Shown: piece by piece, positions 1-12,200 of the stretch
Layout of the letters: the number at the start of each line of letters is the position of its first letter
How positions within the stretch are numbered: position 1 is the stretch's first letter
Assembly: GCF_009177095.1 (NCBI RefSeq)
Contig: NZ_AP021861.1
Location: 5,438,501-5,502,500 of the forward strand
Origin: Lacipirellula parvula
Lineage (GTDB): Bacteria > Planctomycetota > Planctomycetia > Pirellulales > Lacipirellulaceae
Direction of reading: 5' to 3'
Length of the DNA: 64,000 bases
Program-made: the position numbers and the translations under genes
The notes under the pieces: model-generated
What the model saw: only the letters and a program-made list of their open reading frames with translations
Databases searched by the model: none
What the model was told of the DNA's origin: nothing

Positions 1-379
1 GCGGATTCAACCGATCGGCGAGCCCGTAAACGGCCAGCCGATCGAGACTTCGCAACGCAATGTACCCCAACGCCGCCGCCAATTTGCGGGCGTAGAGATA
101 TTTCGAGTTCATCGATCGACTCGAATCGACTAGCAGATAAACCGTCGCGTCTTCTTCGAGTTCGAAGAGCTTGATCACCAGCGACTCGAAGCGGGCGAAG
201 ACCCGCCAATCGATCGCGCGATAATCGGCGCCGTGGTAATACTCCGAATAATCGGCGAACGTGATCCCGGTGCCGCGCTGCCGCGTCTTACGATCGGCCT
301 GCAACGAACCGCCCAACACCTTCCGCGCGAGCAGGTAGAGCGAATCGAGACGGCGGATGAAGGCGGGATCGGTAAGCAT
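1..379 (-). CDS. DUF58 domain protein (3'-truncated by window edge)
   Basis: Reading the minus strand from the ATG at 379 gives an uninterrupted frame to the window edge, about 126 residues. It contains the DUF58 signature: an N-terminal LARKVLGG segment, then RGTGITFADYSEY, then YRAIDWRVFARF, followed by a von Willebrand A-like start (VYLLVDSSRSMN, a MIDAS-type DxSxS). DUF58 proteins are usually encoded right after MoxR AAA ATPases and probably work with them in protein-complex assembly or cell-envelope stress functions. The MoxR gene ends 78 bp upstream on the same strand. No strong Shine-Dalgarno is visible, so the start is chosen because it precedes the conserved domain. The rest of the gene lies outside the window. 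Confidence 0.88.
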   Translation of the reverse strand, partial: MLTDPAFIRRLDSLYLLARKVLGGSLQADRKTRQRGTGITFADYSEYYHGADYRAIDWRVFARFESLVIKLFELEEDATVYLLVDSSRSMNSKYLYARKLAAALGYIALRSLDRLAVYGLADRLNP

Positions 380-457
380 CGCCTGATATGCGCAGGGAGT
401 GGGGCAGGTGGCGGCGGGGGAATCCGAAGCGAACCGGCAGAATCACACAGAAGCAAG

Positions 458-1447
458 TCAATCGACCTTCTCAATCACCTTCTCGATCAGGTCGTCCGCC
501 TTCACCCCTTCCGCCTCGCCTTCGAAGCTCAGAATCATCCGATGGCGCAACGCGGGAATCGCAACCGCGTCGACGTCTTCGCGCGAGACATGGAAGCGTC
601 CTGCTAACAGCGCTCGGCCGCGGCTCGCGGCGAGAATCGCTTGCGCGCCGCGCGGCGAAGCGCCATGCCGCACGAACTTGCGCACCTCGGCTGGAGCGTC
701 TTCGCTCTTCGGGTGCGTGCCGCGCACCACGCGAATCAAGTGGTCCTGCACCGCATCGTCGATCGGCGTCTCGCGCAACGTGCGGCCCATCGCCAAAATC
801 TCTTCGCCCGTGGCGACAGGATCGATCGTCGGCGACTTGGTTCCGCCGGTCCGCCGCAAGATTTCGGCGAACTCGTCATGCCCCGGTAATTCGACGAACA
901 ACTTGAAGAAGAACCGATCGAGCTGCGCTTCCGGCAGCGGGTAGGTTCCTTCTTGCTCGATCGGGTTCTGCGTGGCGAGCACGAAAAACGGCAAGTCGAG
1001 CCGATGCGTCTTGCCAGCGACCGTCACTGATTTTTCTTGCATCGTTTCGAGCAAGGCGGACTGCGTCTTCGGCGTCGCACGATTAATTTCATCCGCCAAC
1101 AGCACGTTGCAGAAGACCGGGCCCGGCTGGAACTCCAGCGACTTGTGCCCGCCGCGATCGACGAGCACCTGCGTCCCCACGACATCCGCCGGCAATAGAT
1201 CCGGGGTGAACTGAATCCGCTGGAACTTCAAGTGGAGCGCCTGCGCCAGCGTGTTGACGAGCGCTGTCTTCCCTAACCCCGGGACGCCTTCGAGCAGCAC
1301 GTGCCCGCCGCTCACCACCGCGAGCAGCACATGCTCGACGATGTCTTGCTGACCGACGATGAACTTGCCCATCTCGTCGCGGATCCGCCGGAACGTCGTG
1401 ACGAACTGCTCGGCCGCTTGCTCTGCTTCCACTGCTGCTGTCGTCAT
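458..1447 (-). CDS. MoxR family AAA+ ATPase
   Basis: A 329-residue protein of normal MoxR length. Walker A is GVPGLGKT at residues 54-61, Walker B VLLADE at 115-120, and sensor 1 ATQN at 158-161 followed by [18 protein letters not shown], a hallmark of MoxR proteins. MoxR ATPases act as chaperones that work with VWA/DUF58 partners. The ATG overlaps the stop of the preceding coiled-coil membrane protein by 4 bp (ATGA arrangement), implying translational coupling, and the DUF58 partner follows. The substrate is unknown; the adjacent Cys-rich membrane protein and the giant TPR protein are the natural candidates. Family call is secure, specific role is inference. Confidence 0.95.
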   Translation of the reverse strand: MTTAAVEAEQAAEQFVTTFRRIRDEMGKFIVGQQDIVEHVLLAVVSGGHVLLEGVPGLGKTALVNTLAQALHLKFQRIQFTPDLLPADVVGTQVLVDRGGHKSLEFQPGPVFCNVLLADEINRATPKTQSALLETMQEKSVTVAGKTHRLDLPFFVLATQNPIEQEGTYPLPEAQLDRFFFKLFVELPGHDEFAEILRRTGGTKSPTIDPVATGEEILAMGRTLRETPIDDAVQDHLIRVVRGTHPKSEDAPAEVRKFVRHGASPRGAQAILAASRGRALLAGRFHVSREDVDAVAIPALRHRMILSFEGEAEGVKADDLIEKVIEKVD

Positions 1448-3147
1448 TCTGCTGCGTCTCCCTCGGCTTCGACTGCGGGGGTCGATTCCATCTGGTGGAT
1501 CAATTGAAAGTAATTCTTCACGCCGTCGCGAACTTGTGCGGGCACGTCTTCGCGTTCAACGAACGATTCAAACTGTCGCTTGAACTCGCGCTGCTTGGCC
1601 GCCGTGCGACGATTCGACACGCCGCTGCCTTCGTCGGCCGACTCGACCGTAGTCAGCGACGGCCCGGCGCCCTTCTGCCCTTGCAGCTGCGTCGTTTGAC
1701 CGTTGTCGACGAGCTCATCCGTCGCGTTGCGACGAGCGGTATTCGTCCCCGTACCCGCCTTCTTGCCGCCGGCGTTCGGGCTTTGGCACAGGCCGTTGCA
1801 CATGCTTTGGCAGTTGCTGCACTTTTCGCAGAGCTTGCACAGCTTCTTGTCGGCTTCGCGGCGAATGCCGAGCTTGCACAAGCCTTGGCACAGCTTGTTC
1901 AGTTGCTTATCAACCGAGGCCTGGCACGCTTGGCACTGGGATTGGGATTTGCTGTCGCACTTACCCGTCTCGCGCTCTTGGCGTTCGGCTTCGGCGAGCG
2001 ATTCATCGAGCTTCTGCACCGATGCAGCCAACTCTTCGAGATTCTCGCCCAGTTCGCCGCCCGACGATCCCGACGACGCGCCGCTCTCGCCTGAAGCGCC
2101 GCTGCCCCCCTTGGCGTCCTTCGCGGCGGCCGACTTTGAGTTCGATTGCTCGCCCGACTTCGATTCCTTCCCCTGCGACGCCGACTTGTTCGCCTTCGCC
2201 GCCGCGGCCATCCGCTGCGACGCGGCCTTCAGCTTCGCGAGTTGCTTGCGCTGTTCCGACAGCGGTTTGTTCGGCTCGGTCTGCATCGACGCCAGTTCGT
2301 CGGCCGCCTTATCGTACTTCTTCTGCTGGAGTTGTTCGCCGAGTTGCTTCGACTCGCGATCTTCCTGCAGCTTCTCCGCCGCCTTTTCGAGCAGCTGCTC
2401 GTCTTTCTTGCGTTGGATCGCCATCCGCGCCTTGTTCAGCTCGCGCTCCAGCTGGGCGTATTGCCGCAGCGCTTCCTTTTGGTCTTTGGTCGCTTCGAGT
2501 GATTCGACCATCTTGCGAAGCTTGTCGGGATCGACCAGTTCCTTCTCGAACGGATCCTTCACTTCCTCGCGAAGTTCCTCGACCATTTCCAGCAGTTCTT
2601 TGTTCGACGTCTCAGTCGCCTGCTGCACCGCTTGTTCTTGCTGCTGGCGCTGCACCACCTCATCACTCGGACCGCGCAGGCTCAACGGCAGCGCGACCGC
2701 CGTCAGCCCCGCGGCGAGCATCAGCCCGCGACGCGGCGCGCGGTAGGCGATCGCCTCGGGCGACAACTCGCCAACTTGCCGCTGCGTGTAGTTGGCCTGC
2801 AGTTCATAAAAACCGTCGCGACGCCCTTCCCGCGTGAAATGCAGATACGAAGCCACCGAATCCTTCAGCCCGTAGAAGCGGTCGACATACCGCGCCGCTT
2901 GTTCGTCGCTCAACCGATGCCAGAACCACGCCGCCGCTCCGCCGCACGCCGTGGCCAGCAACGTCGCAACGATCCAACCGCCCGGCACGGCGTAACCTTG
3001 CAGCACGTAGACCAAGCTCACTGCCGTTACCAAACCGGCGCCGGCCGCCGCCGTCCAAATAAGCGTCGTCCACAGCAGGTGGAGATTCACGCGACGCCGC
3101 ACGAAGGCGACGAACTGTTCAATAGGACCAGGGGCATGGGGAGACAT
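1444..3147 (-). CDS. Membrane coiled-coil protein with cysteine-rich segment
   Basis: A 567-residue protein. Two hydrophobic segments lie near the N-terminus (about residues 24-45 and 58-75), with a third shorter one near 145-160. The middle (about 180-330) is highly charged, Glu/Lys/Gln-rich and predicted coiled coil. A Ser/Gly/Lys-rich linker follows, then 11 cysteines between about residues 396 and 452, in CxxC, CxxxC and similar spacings. The C-terminal part is charged. It starts the MoxR-DUF58 set, sits 118 bp after the giant TPR gene, and overlaps MoxR by 4 bp. The layout resembles the DUF4175-like membrane proteins found with MoxR in planctomycetes, but I cannot assign a named family firmly. 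A role as membrane anchor or substrate of the MoxR module is inference. Confidence 0.85.
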   Translation of the reverse strand: MSPHAPGPIEQFVAFVRRRVNLHLLWTTLIWTAAAGAGLVTAVSLVYVLQGYAVPGGWIVATLLATACGGAAAWFWHRLSDEQAARYVDRFYGLKDSVASYLHFTREGRRDGFYELQANYTQRQVGELSPEAIAYRAPRRGLMLAAGLTAVALPLSLRGPSDEVVQRQQQEQAVQQATETSNKELLEMVEELREEVKDPFEKELVDPDKLRKMVESLEATKDQKEALRQYAQLERELNKARMAIQRKKDEQLLEKAAEKLQEDRESKQLGEQLQQKKYDKAADELASMQTEPNKPLSEQRKQLAKLKAASQRMAAAAKANKSASQGKESKSGEQSNSKSAAAKDAKGGSGASGESGASSGSSGGELGENLEELAASVQKLDESLAEAERQERETGKCDSKSQSQCQACQASVDKQLNKLCQGLCKLGIRREADKKLCKLCEKCSNCQSMCNGLCQSPNAGGKKAGTGTNTARRNATDELVDNGQTTQLQGQKGAGPSLTTVESADEGSGVSNRRTAAKQREFKRQFESFVEREDVPAQVRDGVKNYFQLIHQMESTPAVEAEGDAAE

Positions 3148-3264
3148 TCGCTTCTACTCCGTAGAAAAAGTCTTCCGGCCGGACGCCGAGTAGTAATCCG
3201 ATCGTCGCCGCAGGCCGCCGTTGCTGCACGCGCGCAGCAACGGACCTCCACCGGCGGCGTGGGC

Positions 3265-3270
3265 ATTATA
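3265..3270 (-). promoter_or_regulatory. Possible -10 box (TATAAT) ahead of the coiled-coil/MoxR/DUF58 genes
   Basis: The minus strand carries a perfect TATAAT that overlaps the TAA stop codon of the giant TPR gene, about 117 nt before the ATG at 3147. The hexamer at the -35 distance (TTCGTC-like) is poor. It could give the three downstream genes their own promoter. Chance occurrence is possible. Confidence 0.35.
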
Positions 3271-6200
3271 CTGGAACGAGAAACGGGGACGAATTGAATT
3301 TCAGACCATCTCCAGGAATTTCACCCCGCCGCCGCGGCGTGACAGCAACCATCCCAGTCGGCCCAACCCGCAAACCGGCTGTCGGCCGCGTCGGCTCCGC
3401 TGTCGGCGCCGTCTCCGCCTTTTTCTCCTCCGCCGGCTCGGCGGGCTCTTTGGCCGCTTCGCCCTTCGGCTCAGCCGCTTGACCACCCTTCTTCTTGATC
3501 AGCTCCGTCAATTTCTTCAGCCGCTCCTTCTCCGCGGGCTGCAACTCAAGCGATTCCGCTTCCTTGGCCAGCGTCTGCGCCTTCTCGACGTCGCCCGCAT
3601 TGGCCCACGCGGCGCCAGACCGCAACTTCCACGCCGCCAGACGAACCTTCCAAGACTCAGGCGCCTTCGCGACTCCTGCGTCATACAGCGCCGCCGACTC
3701 TTTATGTTTCTGGTGCGACGTCAACCATTCAGCCAACGTCACGTTCACCATGAAGGGCCGATCGGGAATCGGATCGATCTTCGTTCCATACGCAATGAGA
3801 TCGTCCCGGCTGATGAACTTCGAGTCCACGATGTGCCGATAGATCGACTTCTGATCGAAGCCGGAAAGATGATGCGGCCCTTGCTGGTGGTAGTTGAGCC
3901 ACTCCAAATCCGAGGCCACGGGGACGATGGCCTCGAGCCCCTTCAATCGCTCGGCGAGATTCTCCGGCGTCGGCTTCCCGTAGGTCTTGCTCAACGTCGC
4001 CCACAGCTGATTATCCACGCCGCGGTTCTTGACGTTGCTCTTGCAGTTATTCGACAGCTCTTTGTACCACTGCGTTAGCTCGGCCCCGTTCCCGCCGCGA
4101 CTATGCGAGATGAGCAGCAAGGCATTAAACTTGGGGAACGAATTAAAATAAATGTATTCCTGATCGTTCAGAAACGCCCGCAACGAACGGCCCAGCCGAG
4201 CATACTGCTCGGGTTTGAGCTTCTCGCCATGAGCGCCAATCGCCTCGTAGCAAAACTGCACCAGTGGATCGGCCTTCGAGCCCGCCTCGTGCGGCTGCTG
4301 CATGTCGATCGCCGCGGTCAGCTGATCGAAGGTCTTGATAAAGTCGTCGACCTCGCCCGCCGCGAACTGATTTTCGAAATGACGCTTCGCCAACTCGACG
4401 TCGAGTCTCCACCGCGTCTGGTCCTGCTGTTGGAACGATGTGGCCAGCGTCAGCTTCGCGAACTGCTCGGCAACGGCCTTCGTCAGGACGGCGTTCGCCA
4501 CGCGGCTTGAGGCAAGCAGCGTCAGCGTCCGCCCGCGTAGACCTTCGTCTCCCTTCGCGGCGGCGTCGAACTCCTCGGCCAGCTTGATCAACCGCAGATC
4601 GCGCGGCGTCGGCTCCTGCGGCTTCGCTTCCTCGGCGTCGGGCTTCTTCTTGCCCTGTTCTTCGTCCTTCGCTGCACCAGGGGGCTTCGGATCGGGAAGC
4701 GACGCGATCAGCGCCCGTGCGAACAGCTTCTCTTCTTCCCGCTGCAACTTCTCAAGCATCGCATCGACTTGCGCCGTCAGCGCATCGTCGTACGCACAGT
4801 CCGGCTGCGACGGCCACTCATTCGCAAACGTCGCCCAGTGCGATCGCAGGAACCGCGCCGCTAGTTCCGGCTTCTCGGCCTTGAGCAATAACAAGACGAC
4901 TTGCTGCGACGAAGCAAGCGCATCGTCGTACTTGCGCAACAACTGGTTGACGCGATTGTCGTCGGCGGCGGCCAGGTAGACTTTCAGAGCGTTGCAGAGC
5001 GACCCCGCGTCGCGCAAATCGTTTTGATTGTCGTAGCGGCTCGCGCCCGCAACTGTCGGCCGCAAGTAACGCTGCGCCCACGCTTCGCGCCACGCTTCAG
5101 CTTCGCTCTCCAGTTGCCCGCGTTCGAGTACGTCGAGCAGCCAGTTCGACAACGTTCGATTCTGATCGTGCATCATCGGCAAGTTCGTCTTGAGCGCCTC
5201 GGCATAGGTCGTCGCGACGAGCTTGGCCAGGTCCGGCGGCAAACGCTTCCCTTCGTGATCGACCAGCAACCGCGCCAAATGCAACCGCCAAGCCAGCGGC
5301 AAGGCGCCATCGTTGATCAGCCGCGCGTAGTGCTCGCGGTAGTACTTCACATCATCGGTCGGCGGAGCATCCGCCGAGGGATTCTTCTCCTTTTTCGCCA
5401 GCCGCTCCGCTTCCACAAGGTAGGCCGCTGCGCAGAATTCGCGCGACATTTCCTTGAACTCGCCCTCCTCGCTGTTCTTGCGAGCCCACTCGCGGAACGC
5501 CTGCAACTCCTCAGGCTTCTTCAAACGCTGCTCAAGGAATCCGCTGTACGCATCCGCGAATAGCGACCCCGGCAATTCCTTCATTGCTCGCGCCAAGTCG
5601 TCGTGAACCTGTTTGGCGGCTTCGACTGGAGTTAGCTTCTTCTTCCCTTCCGCTTGAACCAGGCTGTCGAACTTCTCGCCGAGCGTATTAGATCCGCCCG
5701 ACCACGACGTCGCCGCGTATTCGAGCTTTCCCTTCTTGTCGCCCAGCATGATCGCGGCCATCAGCGGGAAACGGTCGAACGAAGCGCGGTCCATCTGCCC
5801 CATCACGCCCATGAAGACGTAGCCGGCTGCCGTCCGGCCATCGCCGAATCCCATGTGCCACTGATTACGCTTCTGCGCATCCTCAATGAGTTCAAGCACG
5901 CGGAAGAATGCTTCCACCGCCGCCTCGCGATCAACGGCCGCCAGCGCCACGATCTGCGGCCCGATCGTCTCGGCGGTTTGGTACGTCTCAGGGCAAATCT
6001 CTTCCAGCAGCTTCGCCTTCTTCAGCTTGGCGAGCACCTGCTTCGATTGCATCTGCTTGCTCCCCCGCAACCAATCCCGAAGTGCCGCGTGCTGCTCGCT
6101 CAGTTCATCCTTGGCCAGCACGTCCTTGCCAAGCAGCGCCGCGATTGTGAGCGAAATTCGCGATTGCTGCTCTTCATCCAACTTGCGCAATTCGGGAACA

Positions 6201-9200
6201 TCGGCGGCGCAATAGTCCGCAAACTCCTTCTCCCCCTTAAAGTAAGCGTTGATCAGTCCTGTACCGAACGTCGGCTGTTTGGCGTGGAGTTCGGCGAACT
6301 TCGGAGCGAGTTCTTCCTTCCGCGCCTTGTTCTGACTGATCGTTTGCAAGAAGTGCGTCAGCCACGACGGAGCACCGCCGCGATTGCGCGCCCCGCCGAC
6401 CAGCGGATCGAACTCGTCGAGGTCGCTGATCCAAGGCGAATCCTGCAGCGTTTCCAGCAGTTTCTCCGTCGGCTGGTTGGGAAGATTCATCATCCCGCTC
6501 GACATGTAGTGTTCCACATTGTTGTAGTGGCCCATCGACGGCAGCGATTGCGCATGCAGCACCACCGTGTGCAATAGTTCCGGCCGCTGCAACAAGCTGT
6601 CGAGCATCTGCCCAAAGACGTAGATCTGCCCGCTCGCGGAGCCGAAGTTAATGCCGTTCTGCGGGTTATTCGCAGCGATAAACGCTTCGCGTTTCTCCTT
6701 CGGCCCCAGGTAAACGGCCGTCACCGCCTCCAAGGCCTCGCGCGTGGCAGCTGATCCGCGCAGCTTGTGCGTTGCTGCAATAAACTCGATCACCCCGCTA
6801 GGCGGTTGGTGGTGATTCTGCGACTTGACGAGCCGTTCCAAGCGATCGACCACCGCTGGCAGTAGGTCGACGTCAGTCAGCTTGCGATCCGCCCAGGCCG
6901 CCGCTACGACGGCGACGTCCGGCGCGTTGTCCGGCATGTTCATGTTCGGCTTGGAACGCTTCATCGTTTCGATCGCCAACGCCTTAAATTCTTCCGGCGG
7001 GCACCGGTACAGCTTCGCGTAGCGCGCCAGCTCTTCGGCGCCCCGCTTGTTGCGGCCCTTCTCCAACTCCGGCAACAATTCGTCGTCGATGAGCTTCCAA
7101 TCGGTTTCCGTCGCACGGCGGACTAGGTACTCTTCCGGCGACCGAAGCCGTACTGTCCCGGATTCGTTGTTGCTGTAGTAATTCGAATTCTGCGGCCCCA
7201 ACGGCCGCCGGCTCGCTTCCTCGCGCAGCACCTTTGCAGCGAGCTTCGTGAATTCCTCGTCATCAACCTCGTTGCGCGCCTCCTTCGCTCCCAACAGGTA
7301 GGTGAACCCGGAGCGTGCGCTGTTTTCCGTCTTCAGCATTTCACGGCAGAAGGCTTCGTGAGCCGCTCGACGGCGTTCGATCAACTTTGCAAGCTTCCCT
7401 TCCTCTTTTTTCGATTCCGCCTCCTCCGGCGACTTGTCCGCCGCTGTTTGCAGCACCGAGGGCAGATTGCGTCCCGTCCGTGTGTAAAGTTGTTGGGAGA
7501 GCATCTGCACCAAGCTCTCGCTCCACCCCGTTTGCACGTTCGGCTCGCTAGCCAACTGCTTCAAATAGATGGCGGCGAGTTCAGCGCACGCGACGCGTAT
7601 CTCAAGGTCAGACTCATAGTCTTGCATCTGATTGACGAAACTCTGGCCGATCACCATGCTGGCGGTCGGCTTCAATTGCTTCAGCTGCTCCTCGGCCAGC
7701 TTCGCGTCCTCTTTGACGAGCAGCATCGCCAACCGCATCCGCAGGGCGTCGTCCTTCGGCCGCTTTTCGAGCGCGCGTTCGTACGTGGCCCGCGCTTTCT
7801 TCGGTTCGTCGAACATTTCGCAGACGACCCCGTACTCGATCGCCTTTTGCGGGTTCGACGAATCGCCCGGATCGAGAGATTCAATCAGCTCCTTCATCAT
7901 TCCCAGCGACGAAACGCGAGTTTTGAGCTGCCGGAATTGCTGCCGCATGTAGCTCCCGTTCTGCGGATTCGCGAGCACCTGCCGCGCCTGCTGCAGAACG
8001 TCGTTTGCGAGCAGCTTGAGGGCCGCATCTCGTTTGCCGTCGTCGATCAGCTTCTTGATTCGATCCGGCGAACTCGCCTGCAGGCTCGTCGATGCATAGG
8101 CGATCGCGGCCATCGGGGCGCTCGCCGCCGGTTGCGTCGACGCCAGCTTGTCGAGCTTCTCCGCCTCGCGTTCTAGACCCAAGTTCTCCATCGCGGCGAT
8201 CAGTTCGCCGCGACGATTCGGATCTAGCCGCGACTGCCGCAACCGCAGGCAGGCCGCCTGTCCCGCTGCCAGGAGCGACTCTTCCGTATCGGCCGCAGCG
8301 CCCTCGGCGGGCTTCTCAGCCGCCGGCGTCTCTTTCAACTTGCCCTCATCCTTCGCCGCCACCACCGCCGCGACGATCGCCGCGTCGACACGCGCCCGCA
8401 TGTCGCGTTGCATCGGCAAGTAGCGAGCTTTGCTGAGCAACTCGGCGGCCCGCACATAATCCTCGTCGGCGTTCGCTTTGCCCGCAGCAAGCAGGTAGGC
8501 GTCGAGCCGCGGCTGCTTCGATGCGAGTTGTTCCTTCAGAATCTCGTCCGCCAGTTCCTCTTGCTCGAACCGATTCGCTAGCAACAGCCGCAAAATCGGG
8601 TCGCGCACCTTCTTCACGAGCGGCATCGCCTTCTCGGCGTCGAACTGCCCGGCGTCGGCGCGGGCCGTCATCGACGAGTAGGGATTGTTGTTGTCCGGCG
8701 CCTGCAAGACGACAAGCAGTTCCGAGGGAAAGTCCGTCAACTGCTGCGGCGGAAACGCAATTGGCGCCAACAGCGTCTGAGGTTGATTGCTGAACGAAAA
8801 CTGCGACGGACCTCGATTGGCCGCGCTCCCCTTTTTCCGCGAGCGAGCGAGCTCTTCCTCAAGGAACGTAATGTAGGCCGTCGGATCCTCGCCTTGCGCA
8901 AGCGCTCCGACGACGTAAATGAACGCCCAGGGACCATAGTTGCTCGACTTCTGCACCGCTGGGTACCAATCGATCAATCGTCGTGACAGCGGCTGGCGAT
9001 ATTTGTCGCGCAGCGTCGCCGCTTGCCCGTTGCCATTCTGCCCCGAGAGCGCGAGCGCCACGCTCATCACCGTCATCGCGTTCGGATTGTCGATCGACTT
9101 CGCCAGCTCAAGCACCTGATCGAAGTGGGGATTGACGGCCTCCTCCGGCTCCTTGTTGTCAGCAATCGCGTTTACCGCCAACTCTTCTTCCATCGCCAAC

Positions 9201-12200
9201 CCCGCCTGGAACGCCCCCAACAGCGCGAGCTGCGGGTAGCTCTCTTTGAATTTCTCCGCGATCTTCGGCGCAAACTGATCGAGTTGCGGATTGCGGCGAC
9301 CGAATTGGTTCAGCACCACCAGCGCTAGGGCCGTTTCGTCGTCTGGATTTTCCTCAAGCACCGTCGGCAGCTGCGCCATGAAATCGCCCTGATTCATGTC
9401 GACTTCCATGAGCAAATCGACGCCGCGCACCCCTTGCTGCTTCATGCTGCGGGCAATCTCCGCAGCCCCTTCCTCGTCCTGCAGCTTGGCGATCGTCACC
9501 AAGTGAGGGATCGCGAACGTCCGCAGCTGGTCGACCCGCGGCGGAACCTGCACCTTCATCTGCGGGCCGCCGCTCGACAGCGAGTAGGCCATCCCCATGC
9601 CGCGATTCTGCTGATGCATGTAGGCCTGGTAGCGATACTGCGTCGCCTGCAGCATTTCAACGGCGTCGCGCGGCGCAATCTTCGCCAATTCCTCGAACTG
9701 CGAGTGTTGCGAAATCAACTGCGTGTTCTTCTTGGCCACGTCCGGCAATTCTTCATAGTCGCCGAGCAGCGCCAGAAAATGCGCCGCCGCTTCCTTCTCG
9801 CGTCCCGCCTCCTCGCAGGCGACGCCTAGCAGGTATCGCAGCCGGTAGTCTCCCTGATGGTCGTTGATCCGCGTCGACAAGAAGTCGGCCGCCCGCTCCC
9901 ATTCCTGGATGCCGCACATCGCGTCGGCGATCGCCTCGAGCGTCCGCGGATCGCCCTTCTCGGCGTCGGCCAGTTCGAACAGAATCTCAAACCCGTCATC
10001 CGCATCGCCAAAGGTGAGATGCAGCTTCGCGATCCGCTCTTTCGTCCGGTTCGTCTTGTCGAGCGGCGCCGCCCGTTCGAGCGTCGCGATCGCCGCCTTC
10101 CAGTCGCCCTCTTGCTCTTCCACCCGCGCGATGTGGTGAAGCAACTCCAAATCGTCCGGTTTGATCTTCGCCGCCGCGGTGAGCGCCTGACGGCGTCCCT
10201 CGTAATTGTCGGCCGTGCGGTGAACTTCCGACAGCGCGAGCAGCGGCACAATCGACTGCCGATTGCTCTGCCGCCGCTCCTCGAACTGCTCGACTAGCTG
10301 AGTCAGCTTCCCTTGCTGATCGGCCAGCTTCGTCAGCTCCTGCGTCCAGCGCAACTTGCCAGGGACGTCTTCGGTCTCCTCGTACAGTTGCCAGTAAATC
10401 CGCTCGGCGTCGGCGAGGTGATCGGTCTGCGTGTACAGCTGAGCAAGCCGCGTGCGCAGATCCTCGGCGCCATCGAACTTCTGCACAGCCGATTTCAGCA
10501 CCGCGATCGCGTCGTCTTCCTTCCCCTGCGACATCATGAGGGTCGCTTCCATCGTCCACGGCGTCGTGCTGCCGGGCGAGAGCCGCTTCCATTCGTCGAT
10601 CCACTTCAGCGCTTCGTCGAGTTGGAAGTCGCGCTGGCACAACTCCACCAGCCGCCTCACGTAAATGCTTTTGCGACCGCCCGGCAGATCGAGCAACTTC
10701 CGCGTCGCATCAGCGGCCGCCGTCCAATCGCGGCGTTGGCTAAAGAGGCGAATTTGCTCGCTGACAGCCAGCAGATCGCCCTTCTCCGCAGCTTCCTTTA
10801 GGGCAGCGTCGGCGACGTCGCTGTCGCCCGCCGCTTCCAGCAGTTCAGCGAGCAAACACGTCTGCTGAATCGTCCGCTGCTTCATCTCCGCCAACCGCTT
10901 GGCAGAGTCCTCGATCTTGTCCGAACGATCGGCCGCCGCCACCGCCTGATCGAGCGCCGACTCAAGATCGGGCGTCGTCGCCGCCAGTTCGACGCGACGT
11001 TCCGTCCACGGTAGCGCGAGTTCCGGCTTCTTCAGCGCGAGCGCCGTCGTCGCCAATTGGCTGAAGTAGAGCGGTTCCTTGGCGAACTCTTGCTCACGAG
11101 CTTGCAGCAGCTTGAGCGCCGCCTCGTTTTCGTTACGCGTCGCGAGCGCCCGCGACACGTGCAGCAACTCGCTCAGCTCCGCGTCCGCGGCGAGTTCCTT
11201 CCAAATCGCCAGGGCTTCTTCTTTCTTCTCCGTCGCGTACAAGAAGGCTGCGTACGCTTCCTGAGCCGACGCTGAATCGGCGAACGTCTCGGCCATTTCC
11301 TTGTAAACGCCGGCCGCCGCATCTTTGCGCTCGAAGCGTTCCAACTGTCGCGCCGCGCGTAGGTAGGCGTACTCGCTCTTATCGGACGCTTTCAGGTATT
11401 CGGCAATCTGTGCGGTCGCCGCGTCGGTTTGCTTGTCTTCTTGCAGCAGCGTCGCCAGGCGAAACTTCAACTCACCGTCGGCTTTGTGCTGCTCGCACAG
11501 CGATTTTAGCTCTTCGATCGCCTTCTTCTTGTCGCCGATCTTCGCGAGCACTTCGATGTACTCTTCACGGTTGGCGCGGTTGCCGGGCGTGAGATCTAGA
11601 ATCTGCTTGTACGCCGCGATCGCCGGCTCGTTCTCGCCCAGCTGCACGAGCAACTGCGCATACCGCCGATGGAGCGCAATCCGTTTCGGGTGCTCTTTCA
11701 GCAATTCGTCGTAGTGGGTCTTCAGCTGCGCGAGGCTATCCTCGCGGCGGAACAACTGCTCGGTCTGCGCGAGAATTTCCTGCTCAAGCCAGCTCTCGTG
11801 GCCCACCTCGGCCAGCGCCGTCGAATACGCCTTGAGCGCTTCGGGCCGCTTGCCGCCGCGTTGGTGGATATCGCCCAAACGCAGCCGCCGCGTCACCGCC
11901 AGATAGGGATCCTTCGTTTTCGCCAGCAGCGTTTCATTGAGCTTCGCCGCTTGCTCGAACAACCCTTCGTCGATGTGCAGCTCAATCAAATCCTCCGCCA
12001 GCTCTTCATCCTTCGGATTCGCGGCGAGAAGTTCGTTCCACACCTTGAGCGCGTCGTCGACCTTGCGATTGCGCACCAGCAACCGGCCCAGCAGCTTGTC
12101 GACCTGCACCTGCAGCTTCGCCTCAGGCTTGAGTTCCCGCGCTTTCTGCAAGTCGGCGATGGCCGCGTCGAAATCGAGCGTCCGCGCCTCGATCACCGCC

